Below are positions 44,151-52,963 of a stretch of 64,000 bases of DNA, one piece after another. The stretch is taken from the NCBI GenBank assembly GCA_938743325.2, contig OW568865.1:496001-560000 (forward strand), given 5' to 3'. Every line of letters begins with the position of its first letter. Position 1 is the stretch's first letter. The notes under the pieces were generated by a model. The model was not told where the DNA came from. It saw nothing but the letters and a program-made list of their open reading frames with translations, and made no database searches. The stretch comes from Pycnococcus provasolii (lineage: Eukaryota > Chlorophyta > Pseudoscourfieldiophyceae > Pseudoscourfieldiales > Pycnococcaceae). The position numbers and the translations under genes were made by a program.

Positions 44151-46241
44151 TTATGGCGCGTCACAAGGCTCCGTCCCGTCGCCCTTGAGGAGCTTCATGT
44201 CCGAGCCCTCGCCGGCGGGGCACATGGTGACCGTCACATAGCCGCCCTCGATGGGGAAGCCTCCCGGGCAGTAGCCCGCGAATCCTTCGGGCCCCGGGCG
44301 CGAAGAAACGTCCGTGCCGCCCCAGCACTCAAAGGTGGCCGACGAGTCCAGGGTGTATGTCATGGGCGTTGATTTCCAGTCCTCGCGGTAGCCGAAGCCG
44401 ACGGATGGGGGGCTCTTCCACCACTTGCCGCCCTTGCACATCAAGGTGTTTTCCGACGCGTACTTGGCGTAGCTGTTGAACACGGGTGCCTTGACGGGCG
44501 TGCACGGCGCGTCTTGCTTGCCATCCGGGCACACCGCAGGTGTGATGACGCACGATTGATTCACTGTGGGGCAATTGCTGGGGTCCGGGTCCATCCTCTG
44601 GCCAGGGTTGCCTGGGCATGCCGGGTAGCACGTCTTTTGCAAAAATCCGGGGTCCAATGCGTAAGGTGCGAGAGACGCGCAGTCCGACGTCTTGAATTGT
44701 GTGCGCGCGCGAGAGGTCGCCTGAGAGCCGCCCACCTGGTCGCAGGCGAGCTTCCCTTCCGCGCTCCAGAAGGCGACGTCGAGGTTGAGATCTGTGAACC
44801 CCTTCTGCGCGATGAAGTTTGAAGGGATAACCTGGGGCCACCAGAAGAAGGGGTCGTCAGAAGAGGGTGCACGAATCAGGTTGTCCGCGGGCGGCTCACT
44901 CGGGTTCATCTCGAGCACGACCGCCTCTTCGGCGATGGGGGGGAGGTCGTTCCCTGCCGTGGTTATGAAGCTGAAGGTGAACCGCGCTCCCAGCGCCGGC
45001 ACAAAGCCGCCGCCGGGCTCGAACTTCACCTCGGTCGCGCGTCCCACCACATAGGCACTGATGCCCGACTTAGTCTGACCCCAGAGCTTCACGTCCTTGC
45101 CGCAATTGTTCGTCATCGTCACATGTGAAGGTTTCCACTGGCAGCACCAATAGCCGTTAAACGGATTGACCTGCTGCCCTTGGGTCGTGTTGACCGGCGG
45201 ACAGCACGGTGTGTTTGGCGGGGTGTTTGGCCAGCCAACCATGCATTCGCTCGTGCGCGCGCACGCAGGCAACGTAGACGTCGCACCGAGGAGGTTCGTC
45301 GGCTTGTCCTTCTTCTTCTTCTTCCTGTCCTTCTTCTTCTTCTTCTTTCCACACACTTTCGGCGCTTTGATGAAAACGTCGAACGTCCAACCTAACCCTA
45401 TGAAAACGTCGATTTTGCTGATTGCGGTGCAGATGTCCATCACCGGAGTCATCGTGAGCTGACGCAGGATAACTTTCTGTAGTGCTGCGTTGTTGTTGAT
45501 TGTTAATTTTCCGCTAATGCTTTTGAGCTTGGGCACGTTGACCTTCTTAAGGAAGGCATTGCCCGAAGGAACCTTCGGCTTGGTAGGATACACTGGTGCA
45601 TTCCCGCCAATGACAAAGTCGACTGTTCTCGTCAGCTTGGGCGCGTTCACAATCTTGATGATGGGATTGCTTTTGACGAAGAAGCCGGTAACAACCGGCG
45701 GTGAATCCAAATCCTCTCCTTCAGTGAATCCAGTGAATCCTGAAGTGAATCCTTCTGTTCCAGTCGTTTCCAACCTTGGTATCTGAAGTTTCGTGAGAAA
45801 CTTGTTGAATTGGATCGAGAATCTGCCGCGAGCAGTCTTCAGCTTTCGAAAGTCGATGCGCTTCAAGTTTGGCAATTTGGCATTCTCGAATAGTTTGTCA
45901 GCGGGTGAGCCAGGGTTCGGTGGCTGATCAAACCTCACATCACCACCAACGGAAGTGAGACACTTGTAGATGACTCTCAGGACAAGCTTAGGATTTGGAA
46001 CATCGTCCGCCACTGCCACCGCGCCGACAAAAGGCGAATTGGTTCCAGGTTCACCATTTTCTTCAGTGAGGCAGCTTATGTACGTCCCGGTCGTCTCGAT
46101 GAAGACGGAAGCATCAGTTCCATCGCATTTGCACATCCGCCGAGCGACGACAAAGTTCGCATGCTGCTGCTGCTGCACCGGCACGACGACGACGCCGACG
46201 ACGACGAGAGAGATGATGAGAGACGGAACCACCAGCAGCAT
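44151..46241 (-). CDS. Secreted receptor L-domain-like protein with Lys-rich linker
   Basis: 696 residues from ATG 46241. A signal peptide (about 1-24, Val/Leu-rich) is followed by residues about 85-290 with repeated short beta-helix turns (LPNLKRIDFRKLK, FLTKLQIPRLETTG, FLKKVNVPKLKSISGKLTIN), the pattern of a receptor L-domain-like solenoid. A Lys cluster follows (KKKKKKDRKKKKKDK, about 308-322), then a cysteine-rich half (about 335-696) with motifs such as PACARTSECMVGW, GYWCCQWKPSHVTMTNNCG and a Trp-rich end. The NCG segment and the following beta stretch resemble the start of a small secreted sandwich domain. Probably extracellular; the Lys cluster may be a processing or wall-binding site. 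Family uncertain. Confidence 0.62.
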   Translation of the reverse strand: MLLVVPSLIISLVVVGVVVVPVQQQQHANFVVARRMCKCDGTDASVFIETTGTYISCLTEENGEPGTNSPFVGAVAVADDVPNPKLVLRVIYKCLTSVGGDVRFDQPPNPGSPADKLFENAKLPNLKRIDFRKLKTARGRFSIQFNKFLTKLQIPRLETTGTEGFTSGFTGFTEGEDLDSPPVVTGFFVKSNPIIKIVNAPKLTRTVDFVIGGNAPVYPTKPKVPSGNAFLKKVNVPKLKSISGKLTINNNAALQKVILRQLTMTPVMDICTAISKIDVFIGLGWTFDVFIKAPKVCGKKKKKKDRKKKKKDKPTNLLGATSTLPACARTSECMVGWPNTPPNTPCCPPVNTTQGQQVNPFNGYWCCQWKPSHVTMTNNCGKDVKLWGQTKSGISAYVVGRATEVKFEPGGGFVPALGARFTFSFITTAGNDLPPIAEEAVVLEMNPSEPPADNLIRAPSSDDPFFWWPQVIPSNFIAQKGFTDLNLDVAFWSAEGKLACDQVGGSQATSRARTQFKTSDCASLAPYALDPGFLQKTCYPACPGNPGQRMDPDPSNCPTVNQSCVITPAVCPDGKQDAPCTPVKAPVFNSYAKYASENTLMCKGGKWWKSPPSVGFGYREDWKSTPMTYTLDSSATFECWGGTDVSSRPGPEGFAGYCPGGFPIEGGYVTVTMCPAGEGSDMKLLKGDGTEPCDAP

Positions 46242-46564
46242 CGCGAACTAATTAATGACGAGTATTGACGAGGACGACGAGGAGTTATGAATCAAGGGAC
46301 GCACGCCATCAGTCCTCAAGCGGAAATTGGTTGCCCGGCGGGCGGAGGCAGAAAGTGATTTGTGACCCCATATTAATAAGACGTGACCGTGACGGAGTAC
46401 GGGTCCACCCACTAAACCTTTACTACCATCCAGTAGTTGGGGGTTTAGTTTTAAAAAAAAGGGGAGAAGTTAGTTCGGGGTTAGTTGGCGCGTTCTCGTT
46501 CCGTCTCGCTCCTCCCCCTCGCCATTTATTTTCTTGGGTTCGGTCAAAGGAGGAGGGAGAAAGA
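46242..46564. promoter_or_regulatory. Divergent promoter upstream of kinase gene
   Basis: A 323-bp spacer between starts at 46241 (minus) and 46565 (plus). It has a GGGGGTTTAG and GTTCGGGGTTAG pair (46438-46488), a weak form of the telomere-like element seen in other divergent spacers. Confidence 0.5.
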
Positions 46565-47899
46565 ATGGCGGATTCCTCCGCCGAGTCCGCCGAGCCTCCG
46601 CTGGGCCTGTCCGCGCTGAAGCTGGCGCTGGCGCTGCTCGACCAAGCCTCCACGTACGCGCCGTCGTGGGCGTACCCGCCTCCTCCCTCCTCTTCCAATC
46701 AAGTCGACGCCGTTCCCGCGCTCAAGTCCGTGTGGTCCTCGTTGAAGTGGCTCGGTCAAGAAGCGACGCAGGCCGCTCTAGGCGGACTCGAGGGCACGAC
46801 CGCCGCGTTTGAATTTCAGAATGTGCGAGTGAGAATACGAAAGAAAGTTGCGGAGGGTGGGTACGGAGAAGTCTACAAAGTGGCGGAAGTGGAAGGCCGA
46901 CGAAGAAAGCTCGCACTGAAGCTGTGCCGAGCCGTCAAGGGACAGCACAACGAAGAGTCCGCAATCACGGAGATGAAAATGCTGCAGAGATTCGTTCACG
47001 CGTCCAACGTCGTCACGCTCGTCGCGGCGGGTGTGAGACCCGCAGACGCCACGGACGCCGTCGCCAACACGGTCTCGGGCCTGGACGGAGAACACGGCGC
47101 CGATGACGTGAAGTTGCCCAACCGAAGAGAGTATCTTATGCTCCTCGAGTGGTGTGGACGCGGCACGCTGGCAGACGCCGCGGTACGTGGTTGGGAGAAG
47201 CGACACGCTGACCCCACCCCAAAGCACCGCGAACTGCTCATTCTGACCTGCTTCGGCGGGCTGTGCCAAGGCCTGGCTTTGCTCCACGCGTGGAAGCCTG
47301 CACCTATCGCGCACCGCGACTTGAAGAACGAGAACGTTCTGCTCGGCAACGAGAATGTGTGGAAGCTGTGTGACTTCGGCTCAGCCTCCACGGAGGTGAT
47401 AAAACCTCCGGCGGAAGGACCGCTCGCGCCGTACATTGCACGTGTGGAGGAGGAGGCGCAGCGGTACACGTCAGCGGCAGTTCGCGCCCCCGAGCAGTGC
47501 GACGCGTACCGTCGCGAGGTAATTGATGAGCGAGTCGACATCTGGGCGCTCGGCGTTTGCCTGTGGGAGCTCATGTACGGCGCCAAGCCATTTGGCGACG
47601 GCTCCAATCCGCTCGCCATCTTGAATCGCAGCTTGAAAGAACCGGCGGATTCGCCGAAGTATTCAGACGGCATTAAGGCGCTGGTTTCCGACCTGCTGAG
47701 TGATAAGCCAGAGGATAGACCAAAGATGGATACCGTGTGCACGCGCGTGGAGAAGCTCGTGCGTAAGGCTGGCGACTTGGAATGCTGCGACGATGTTGTG
47801 GAAGAAGAGGAGAAGAAAGGTGGCGGTGATGTCGTCGCAGCGGGCTGCGTAACCCCAGGGTCCGGCTTCGCGGACTTTGCCAACTTTGATGGCATGTGA
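46565..47899 (+). CDS. Ser/Thr protein kinase, NAK family (AAK1/GAK/BIKE-like)
   Basis: 444 residues from ATG 46565. The kinase domain spans about residues 85-415: Gly-rich loop AEGGYGEVYKV, catalytic Lys in LALKLCR, C-helix Glu in ITEMKML, HRDLKNENVLLG, DFGSAS and RAPEQ. The Ser after DFG (DFGSAS) and the activation segment RYTSAAVRAPEQ resemble NAK-family kinases, which phosphorylate clathrin adaptor subunits and regulate endocytosis. The usual PEM of NAK kinases is PEQ here. An N-terminal 80-residue helical, Pro-containing region is not a known domain. No C-terminal adaptor-binding motifs (DPF, NPF) are seen. Confidence 0.85.
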   Translation: MADSSAESAEPPLGLSALKLALALLDQASTYAPSWAYPPPPSSSNQVDAVPALKSVWSSLKWLGQEATQAALGGLEGTTAAFEFQNVRVRIRKKVAEGGYGEVYKVAEVEGRRRKLALKLCRAVKGQHNEESAITEMKMLQRFVHASNVVTLVAAGVRPADATDAVANTVSGLDGEHGADDVKLPNRREYLMLLEWCGRGTLADAAVRGWEKRHADPTPKHRELLILTCFGGLCQGLALLHAWKPAPIAHRDLKNENVLLGNENVWKLCDFGSASTEVIKPPAEGPLAPYIARVEEEAQRYTSAAVRAPEQCDAYRREVIDERVDIWALGVCLWELMYGAKPFGDGSNPLAILNRSLKEPADSPKYSDGIKALVSDLLSDKPEDRPKMDTVCTRVEKLVRKAGDLECCDDVVEEEEKKGGGDVVAAGCVTPGSGFADFANFDGM

Positions 47900-48031
47900 A
47901 ATACATTCGTAAATTCAATTTTCCAAAAAGAACGAGAAGGAGAATGAGAAGAAGTAACTTAACTTATTACATTACAACTTAACTTATACATATATGAAAA
48001 AAAAATGCTTATAAGTACGATGCGTAATTGC

Positions 48032-50105
48032 TCAAGATGCCGCCACCACGTTGCCCTCAGGCTGAAATTCTAGGATGAATTTCGATCCTTCTGGAAAGCG
48101 CGACGCAAGTTCAAATCCACGCTTTCGGCGATCCGCGGGCTCTGCATTGTGCGCCTCCTCCTCCTCAAAGTCCTCCTCATCTTCATCCTCCTCCTCCTCG
48201 TCGTCAAAGTCATCGTCGCCTTCTTCGCCGTCAATCTCCTCGGCTGTCAACGCAACCGTCTCAGCGGAGTCGCGTCCCAGCACACCCGTCCTACCCACGA
48301 TTCCAAGATCATCTCCAGTAGCTGTGCGTGCCATCCACTGGTAGCCCACCCGTCGTCCTTTCAGCCCACTTTTCAGAGAAGCTCTGTGATCACGGTAGCG
48401 ATCGTTGGAAACCACATACGCACCACGGCCATCGTCTGCATGACGAGCAAGGTAGAGGAGCTGCACGTCGTCATCCGCGCGGTGAATGCGATTCACGAGC
48501 TGAATGCGACCTTCCTCGACGAAATGGTGCAGCAGCAAATTTCGCCAAACGAGAGGACGCACCTCCTCGAGCATTGGTTCGCCCGTCACTGGGTGATTAA
48601 TGGTTCGCGCCTCCCACGCATCATCATCGTCGGCGTCAGCGACGGTGGCGTCGGCGGCGCTCGTGCCATTCGCATCAAGTGCTCTGTCGGCAACGCTGAC
48701 GAGATCCTGAGCTGGCGTCACCACCACACCCTCTTCCTGCACAACTTCCTCCCGGTCGATTGTTTCGCCCCGAGCGAGAGCGCGCGCTTCCGCCCTTCGC
48801 TGCTTGCGTGATTGCGGCGGCGTGCCGAATCCGCCAAATCCACGCGAGGTGGATGACGAAGATGATGGCGACGATGCCGCTTCTGCGGCAGATGCCACAA
48901 GCGCGCTGTCGCCGACGAGACCACCTTCCTGCTCGAGTCGCGCCACCGTCGCATTCATGTTGACCTGGTCCAGCGCCCTTTTGTGGCGTGCCGCTTGTTT
49001 TTTCCTTCTCTTCTCACGTCTGCTGAGCAGTTTCTGAAACTTCCTCTTGCTGAGCTTGCCTCGTCCTTTTTCACCAAGCACAGCTTCCGGCCTGAGTCCC
49101 ATGCCGTCGGCGATTCCCCACAGCGGACCTTCGTAGTAGCTTCGCGGCAGTACCGCGCTCACTTCGAAGCCAGCCTCCTTCCAGTTGCTGTGCTCGAGAG
49201 CCTTGACGAGTCCCATGGCACGTGGCCGACGTGTTCTCGGTCCTCCCGTGTGCTTGACGCGTGCGAGTTCGTCGTCGGGGAACACGTCGTCGAGGTTGGT
49301 TTGCGAGACGTCGCGTATGCTCTCCAAGCCCGCGCCGTAGCTCCAGCATATGTTCGCACCTGCAAGTTAGTATGAATGGTTGTCTCAGGATGAGTGAGTC
49401 TCTCTTTCTGAGATTTTTGCAGTGTTTTTGACCTGACGGAAAAAACCCAGAAAGTGTTGTGTTTCGCCTGGCGGAAATGGATGGTGCTTCATGAATCCCC
49501 ACTTTGCTGTATTGCTACCGCGTCGGGTAATTGCGGACACTCTCCCTTACGAAAGAGTGTTACCTAGATCCACAAGAAGTGTTTGTCGTCATCGGCGAAA
49601 CCAACATTTTGAGAATGAAAACAAAACTATATAATCTCGTCAAAAAAACAAAAACAAATAGCAAAGAGGACAACCTGCTGTTGGCAAATAAACATCTTCA
49701 CGTACCGTCAAGCACAATGGTTCTCGGCTTCGACGACGACGACTTCGGGGACGGTATACTCCTCTTTTCTTCTTCTTGATTGACATCGTTGTTATTCTTG
49801 ACTGATATCGCTGATATGGAGGCTGCTGCAGCTGCACACCCCACTTTAGAAAGAGAAACATGACGACACCTACACGACCCACAAAAACCTCCTAAACCAC
49901 CTACCCCAACCGAACCAACCCAAGGGTAACCTTCCAGAATCCTAAGCCGCCTAAAACGTGAGTCCATGCTCGTGCTGCTGCTGCTGCGACCACCTCCCAC
50001 GAAAGACTCTCGGAAAGCGAAACGAACCAAACCACCACCAACCCCACCACGAGGTGCACCACCACAAGGAGCACGACGTAAGCCCGTGGAAACGTGAGGC
50101 GCCAT
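48032..50105 (-). CDS. Zc3h12a/NYN-type ribonuclease, two exons
   Basis: Join of 50105-49706 (exon 1, 400 nt) and 49359-48032 (exon 2), 575 residues. The donor GTACGTGAAG and acceptor CTAACTTGCAG give a phase-1 junction that restores PRTIVLDG|ANICWSYG, the first catalytic-Asp strand of NYN/Zc3h12a nucleases. Later motifs are a helix LVKALEHSNWKEAGFEVSAV, LVWRNLLLHHFVEEGRIQLV, HRADDDVQLLYLARHADD and the strong signature GAYVVSNDRYRDHRA. Between the two halves lies an insert of about 170 residues with a basic helix (KLSKRKFQKLLSRREKRRK). The C-terminus is an acidic tail (DDEEEEDEDEEDFEEEE). Such nucleases cut mRNA or precursor RNA with Mg2+. Exon 1 starts with an Arg/Gly-rich region that could be an organelle signal. 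Confidence 0.82.
49360..49705 (-). other. Spliceosomal intron, 346 nt
   Basis: A GT-AG intron inside the NYN ribonuclease gene. It is visibly AT-richer than the exons, with a pyrimidine-containing CTAAC branch-like motif directly before TTGCAG. It splits the Gly codon of the DGAN active-site motif. This is the only intron in the window supported by protein continuity. Confidence 0.82.
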
Positions 50106-51095
50106 ACTTCACAAGCTTGCTTTCGGCGAGGAAACTATACTGTGTGGCGGCGGCGCCGTGGGATTGGTACAACCTTATCCTATCCTCTCCGGAAACGCTT
50201 TCCCATGAAATGCGGGGTTTAGCAAGTTCGGGGTTGGGGGTTTAGCAGGGGGTGATGTGTTTGGGGTTTGGGGGTTTTCCCATTTTTGTCTGAACGCGTT
50301 TCCGATCCTCGTTCTCGATAACTTTGTCTAAGAAGGCCGCACGTGCCGTCGTTCTTCTATGGAATATGGCGGAGGAAAATGCTCCAAAAAAATCCCGGCG
50401 AAATCCCTCACATTTCGCCAACTAAGGCGAGACACCTTAGTTGGCACCCTGTACAGTACACCTTGGAAAATGCCATTTCGCATCAACGCCCGTTGAGTTT
50501 GGGTCACCGTAGAACAGCTTTTCTGACGAAAATTCCGACCCAAAACTTCGCCATTTGCGTGGTTAAATTGAACCGAACGAAGCGGGTGAGCGGAGCAAAA
50601 ATTCTTGCGTTACGAGTAGCGAGCAATGTAAAACTTTAACGAGACCAGACCAGACCAAGGGCATATGAATCCATTCTAATGGATTTTAATATGCCCTTGA
50701 CCAGACCAGACCATGGTCCAGGGAGACGGCCAGACGCGATCGCTAAGACGCTAGTCTAAGCACTACAAAGTGTGGGTTAAACAAGTGGCCACTTATGTGA
50801 AGCATCACGAAGCATTTCGCCTGACGCGAACTGCGTTGATTCCCTCGAGGGATTGCTTGATTGAAATTGATTGAAACTTATTTGATGCTGCTTGCTGATG
50901 GGACTCCTTGCTGATTGATTGCAAGGGATTTCCTGATTTCCGCCCGCTCCCCCCCCGCTCGCACGCAGGCTTCCCCGCAAAGCTTGAGCGGCGCACTGGG
51001 CCCACTGTGCCCACCGTGCCCGTAAGCCGTGCCGATTCGTTTTGCACCTCGGCCACTTCATCGGCCACACCACTCCACGGTGCGTGCGTCTTGCC
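50106..51095. other. Intergenic region with hairpins
   Basis: A 990-bp divergent spacer. It holds degenerate GGGTTTAGC/GGGGTTTGGGGG motifs (50214-50277), a perfect 11-bp hairpin (50417-50445, GCCAACTAAGG stem) and a 42-bp palindrome flanked by 14-bp direct repeats (50643-50712). A TTGATTGAAATTGATTGAAA repeat lies at 50857-50880. No gene is supported. Confidence 0.5.
50643..50712. repeat. 42-bp palindrome flanked by 14-bp direct repeats
   Basis: GACCAGACCAGACC occurs at 50643-50656 and 50699-50712. Between them is a palindrome with a 10-bp outer stem (AAGGGCATAT/ATATGCCCTT) and an 8-bp inner stem (AATCCATT/AATGGATT). Confidence 0.75.
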
Positions 51096-52721
51096 ATGGC
51101 GGCCGGTACCGAGGCGGCTCCTTTGGCTCCTTTGGCTCTGCCACCTATCCAGATACCAGTCGTTCAAGCCGTTCAAGCCGTGGATGATGATGGTGACGCG
51201 GACGCCGTGTCGCCCCTACCCGTTACCCGCAACCCGTCATCATTCGACGACGACGTGGCTGCTGGCGAACCCGCACTTGTGGAGAAGCAGGATGGCGAGG
51301 AAGAGGACGAAGAGGAGGGAGATGACCTCACGATGCAGATACCCTTGAGCTGCTTCACGCCGAGAGGTGGGCCTCTGGCAGTCATACGCGCGTGGCGCTC
51401 GAGAAGGCAACAAATTCCGAAAGTAATTGAAGCGGCACGCACCTCCGACGAGGAGTTCCTCAGGCGTGCGCTCAAAAGGAAGCCAGCGCTTAGCATGGGC
51501 ATTGAGAGATTCACGCGGCGCACGGTCCTTTCCGCAGCTGCGAAGAGTGGGACGGCTCAGTGCGTGCGGCTCGTGCTGCAAGCTGCGCTGGAAAGCAGCA
51601 AGTATGAAAGAAACACGCGCGCGATGCGTGACTACGTGAACCTCGCAGGGCTGGGTGGTCGTACCGCCCTTCACCTCGCCTGCAGCCGGCGCTTCGGAAA
51701 GGAATCTGTCGAAGTCGTGAACATTCTCATCAACGCCAACGCCGACCTCACCTCGAGAGACTCGGAGTTTTTCTGGACGCCGCTGCACTTCGCCTGCGCC
51801 GCACGAAGGCCAGACGCCGTGGAGGCTCTGCTTCGCGCAGCCGGGGATGGCTTGATGAGCAAGTTTATAAACGCTTGCGACGGAAGTGGGCTAACCCCGC
51901 TGATGCTCGCGTGCCGTTCGGGATGCACCAAGTGTGTTAGAGTGCTGATGGACCACGGCGCGCCCATCGCCATGCGCACGACAGGCTCCGGGGCCATGGG
52001 CGGAGGTTCGACGGGCATGCACTACGCCGCACGGTCTGGAGCGGTGGACGTGATCTGGCTGCTCGTTTTGGAACATGCGGATGCGCTTCCCGTCATCAAT
52101 CACAATGGGTGGTCACCTCTCGACGTGTCGAGGCGTTTCCGGCAGGGGCACGTCGCGACGCTGCTGAACACGCTATGGAACGTGGAGGAAGATGGCCATG
52201 AGGTGCTGTGGCTATACATTGGAAGTATCATCTTCCTCATTCACAGGCTAAACGAGCTTAGCCAAGAGATGAAATCTGTGCGCAGCACGCCGTCAGCTGC
52301 GACATCCATGAAAAATGGCAAGGTTCCTCTTTCCTACTACAACGCAGCTTACGACAAAGTTGAAGTATATCGAGATAGCTGCGGTGATGAATGCGGCGAC
52401 GACGATGACTACGACGACGATGACTTTGACGATGGCGCTAGCTCGACATCTACCGCAACTATGGCTACGCCTCCTAGCTGCTCGTCGGACGATCGTGTGT
52501 GTGTATTGTGTGCCACGAACGACGCCACGATTTCATTTCGTCCGTGCGGCCACACAGCGTGTGCTGAGTGCGCGCGCAACGTCATTCAAGGCATGCCGCC
52601 TTCCATGTCAACGCTCTGCAACGTGGCGCAGCTGAAAGCGCTGGAGCCGCGCTGCGCATTCTGCAGATGTGGAATCACCAACCTTGACTTGGAGTGGAAA
52701 GCGTGCGCTCGAGGTGATTGA
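51096..52721 (+). CDS. Ankyrin-repeat RING E3 ubiquitin ligase
   Basis: 541 residues from ATG 51096; the frame upstream opens at TTG. The N-terminal 90 residues are Pro/Asp/Glu-rich. Ankyrin repeats cover about residues 140-360 (GGRTALHLACSRRFGKESVE, FWTPLHFACAARRPDAVEAL, GLTPLMLACRSGCTKCVRVL, GMHYAARSGAVDVIWLL). An acidic linker (DDDDYDDDDFDD) precedes a C-terminal RING of the C3HC4 type (CVLC, CGHTACAEC, CAFC) with an insertion before the last Cys pair. The layout resembles plant XBAT-type ligases: ankyrins choose the substrate and the RING recruits the E2. Confidence 0.85.
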   Translation: MAAGTEAAPLAPLALPPIQIPVVQAVQAVDDDGDADAVSPLPVTRNPSSFDDDVAAGEPALVEKQDGEEEDEEEGDDLTMQIPLSCFTPRGGPLAVIRAWRSRRQQIPKVIEAARTSDEEFLRRALKRKPALSMGIERFTRRTVLSAAAKSGTAQCVRLVLQAALESSKYERNTRAMRDYVNLAGLGGRTALHLACSRRFGKESVEVVNILINANADLTSRDSEFFWTPLHFACAARRPDAVEALLRAAGDGLMSKFINACDGSGLTPLMLACRSGCTKCVRVLMDHGAPIAMRTTGSGAMGGGSTGMHYAARSGAVDVIWLLVLEHADALPVINHNGWSPLDVSRRFRQGHVATLLNTLWNVEEDGHEVLWLYIGSIIFLIHRLNELSQEMKSVRSTPSAATSMKNGKVPLSYYNAAYDKVEVYRDSCGDECGDDDDYDDDDFDDGASSTSTATMATPPSCSSDDRVCVLCATNDATISFRPCGHTACAECARNVIQGMPPSMSTLCNVAQLKALEPRCAFCRCGITNLDLEWKACARGD

Positions 52722-52963
52722 TTGTGTATGCATTGCTCGAGCAGCAAATTTCGCTCATCATTTTTTCGTACTTACCTTACAGCATATTCTTATTTATATA
52801 CTTATTTATTTATATTCTTTGGTCGATCTTCGAGATGGACAGACATGGGTTAAGGAAAAGAAAAAAACTAATAATTCTTCATTTTTTTATGTTTATATCT
52901 ATAGGTGCCTTGTTTATAACAAAAACGATAATCGGGTTTGTAACAAATTCAGTGATTTTTTTT

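Noticed and set aside
46996-47895. 299-codon minus-strand frame
   Set aside because: Antisense to an intact protein kinase domain.
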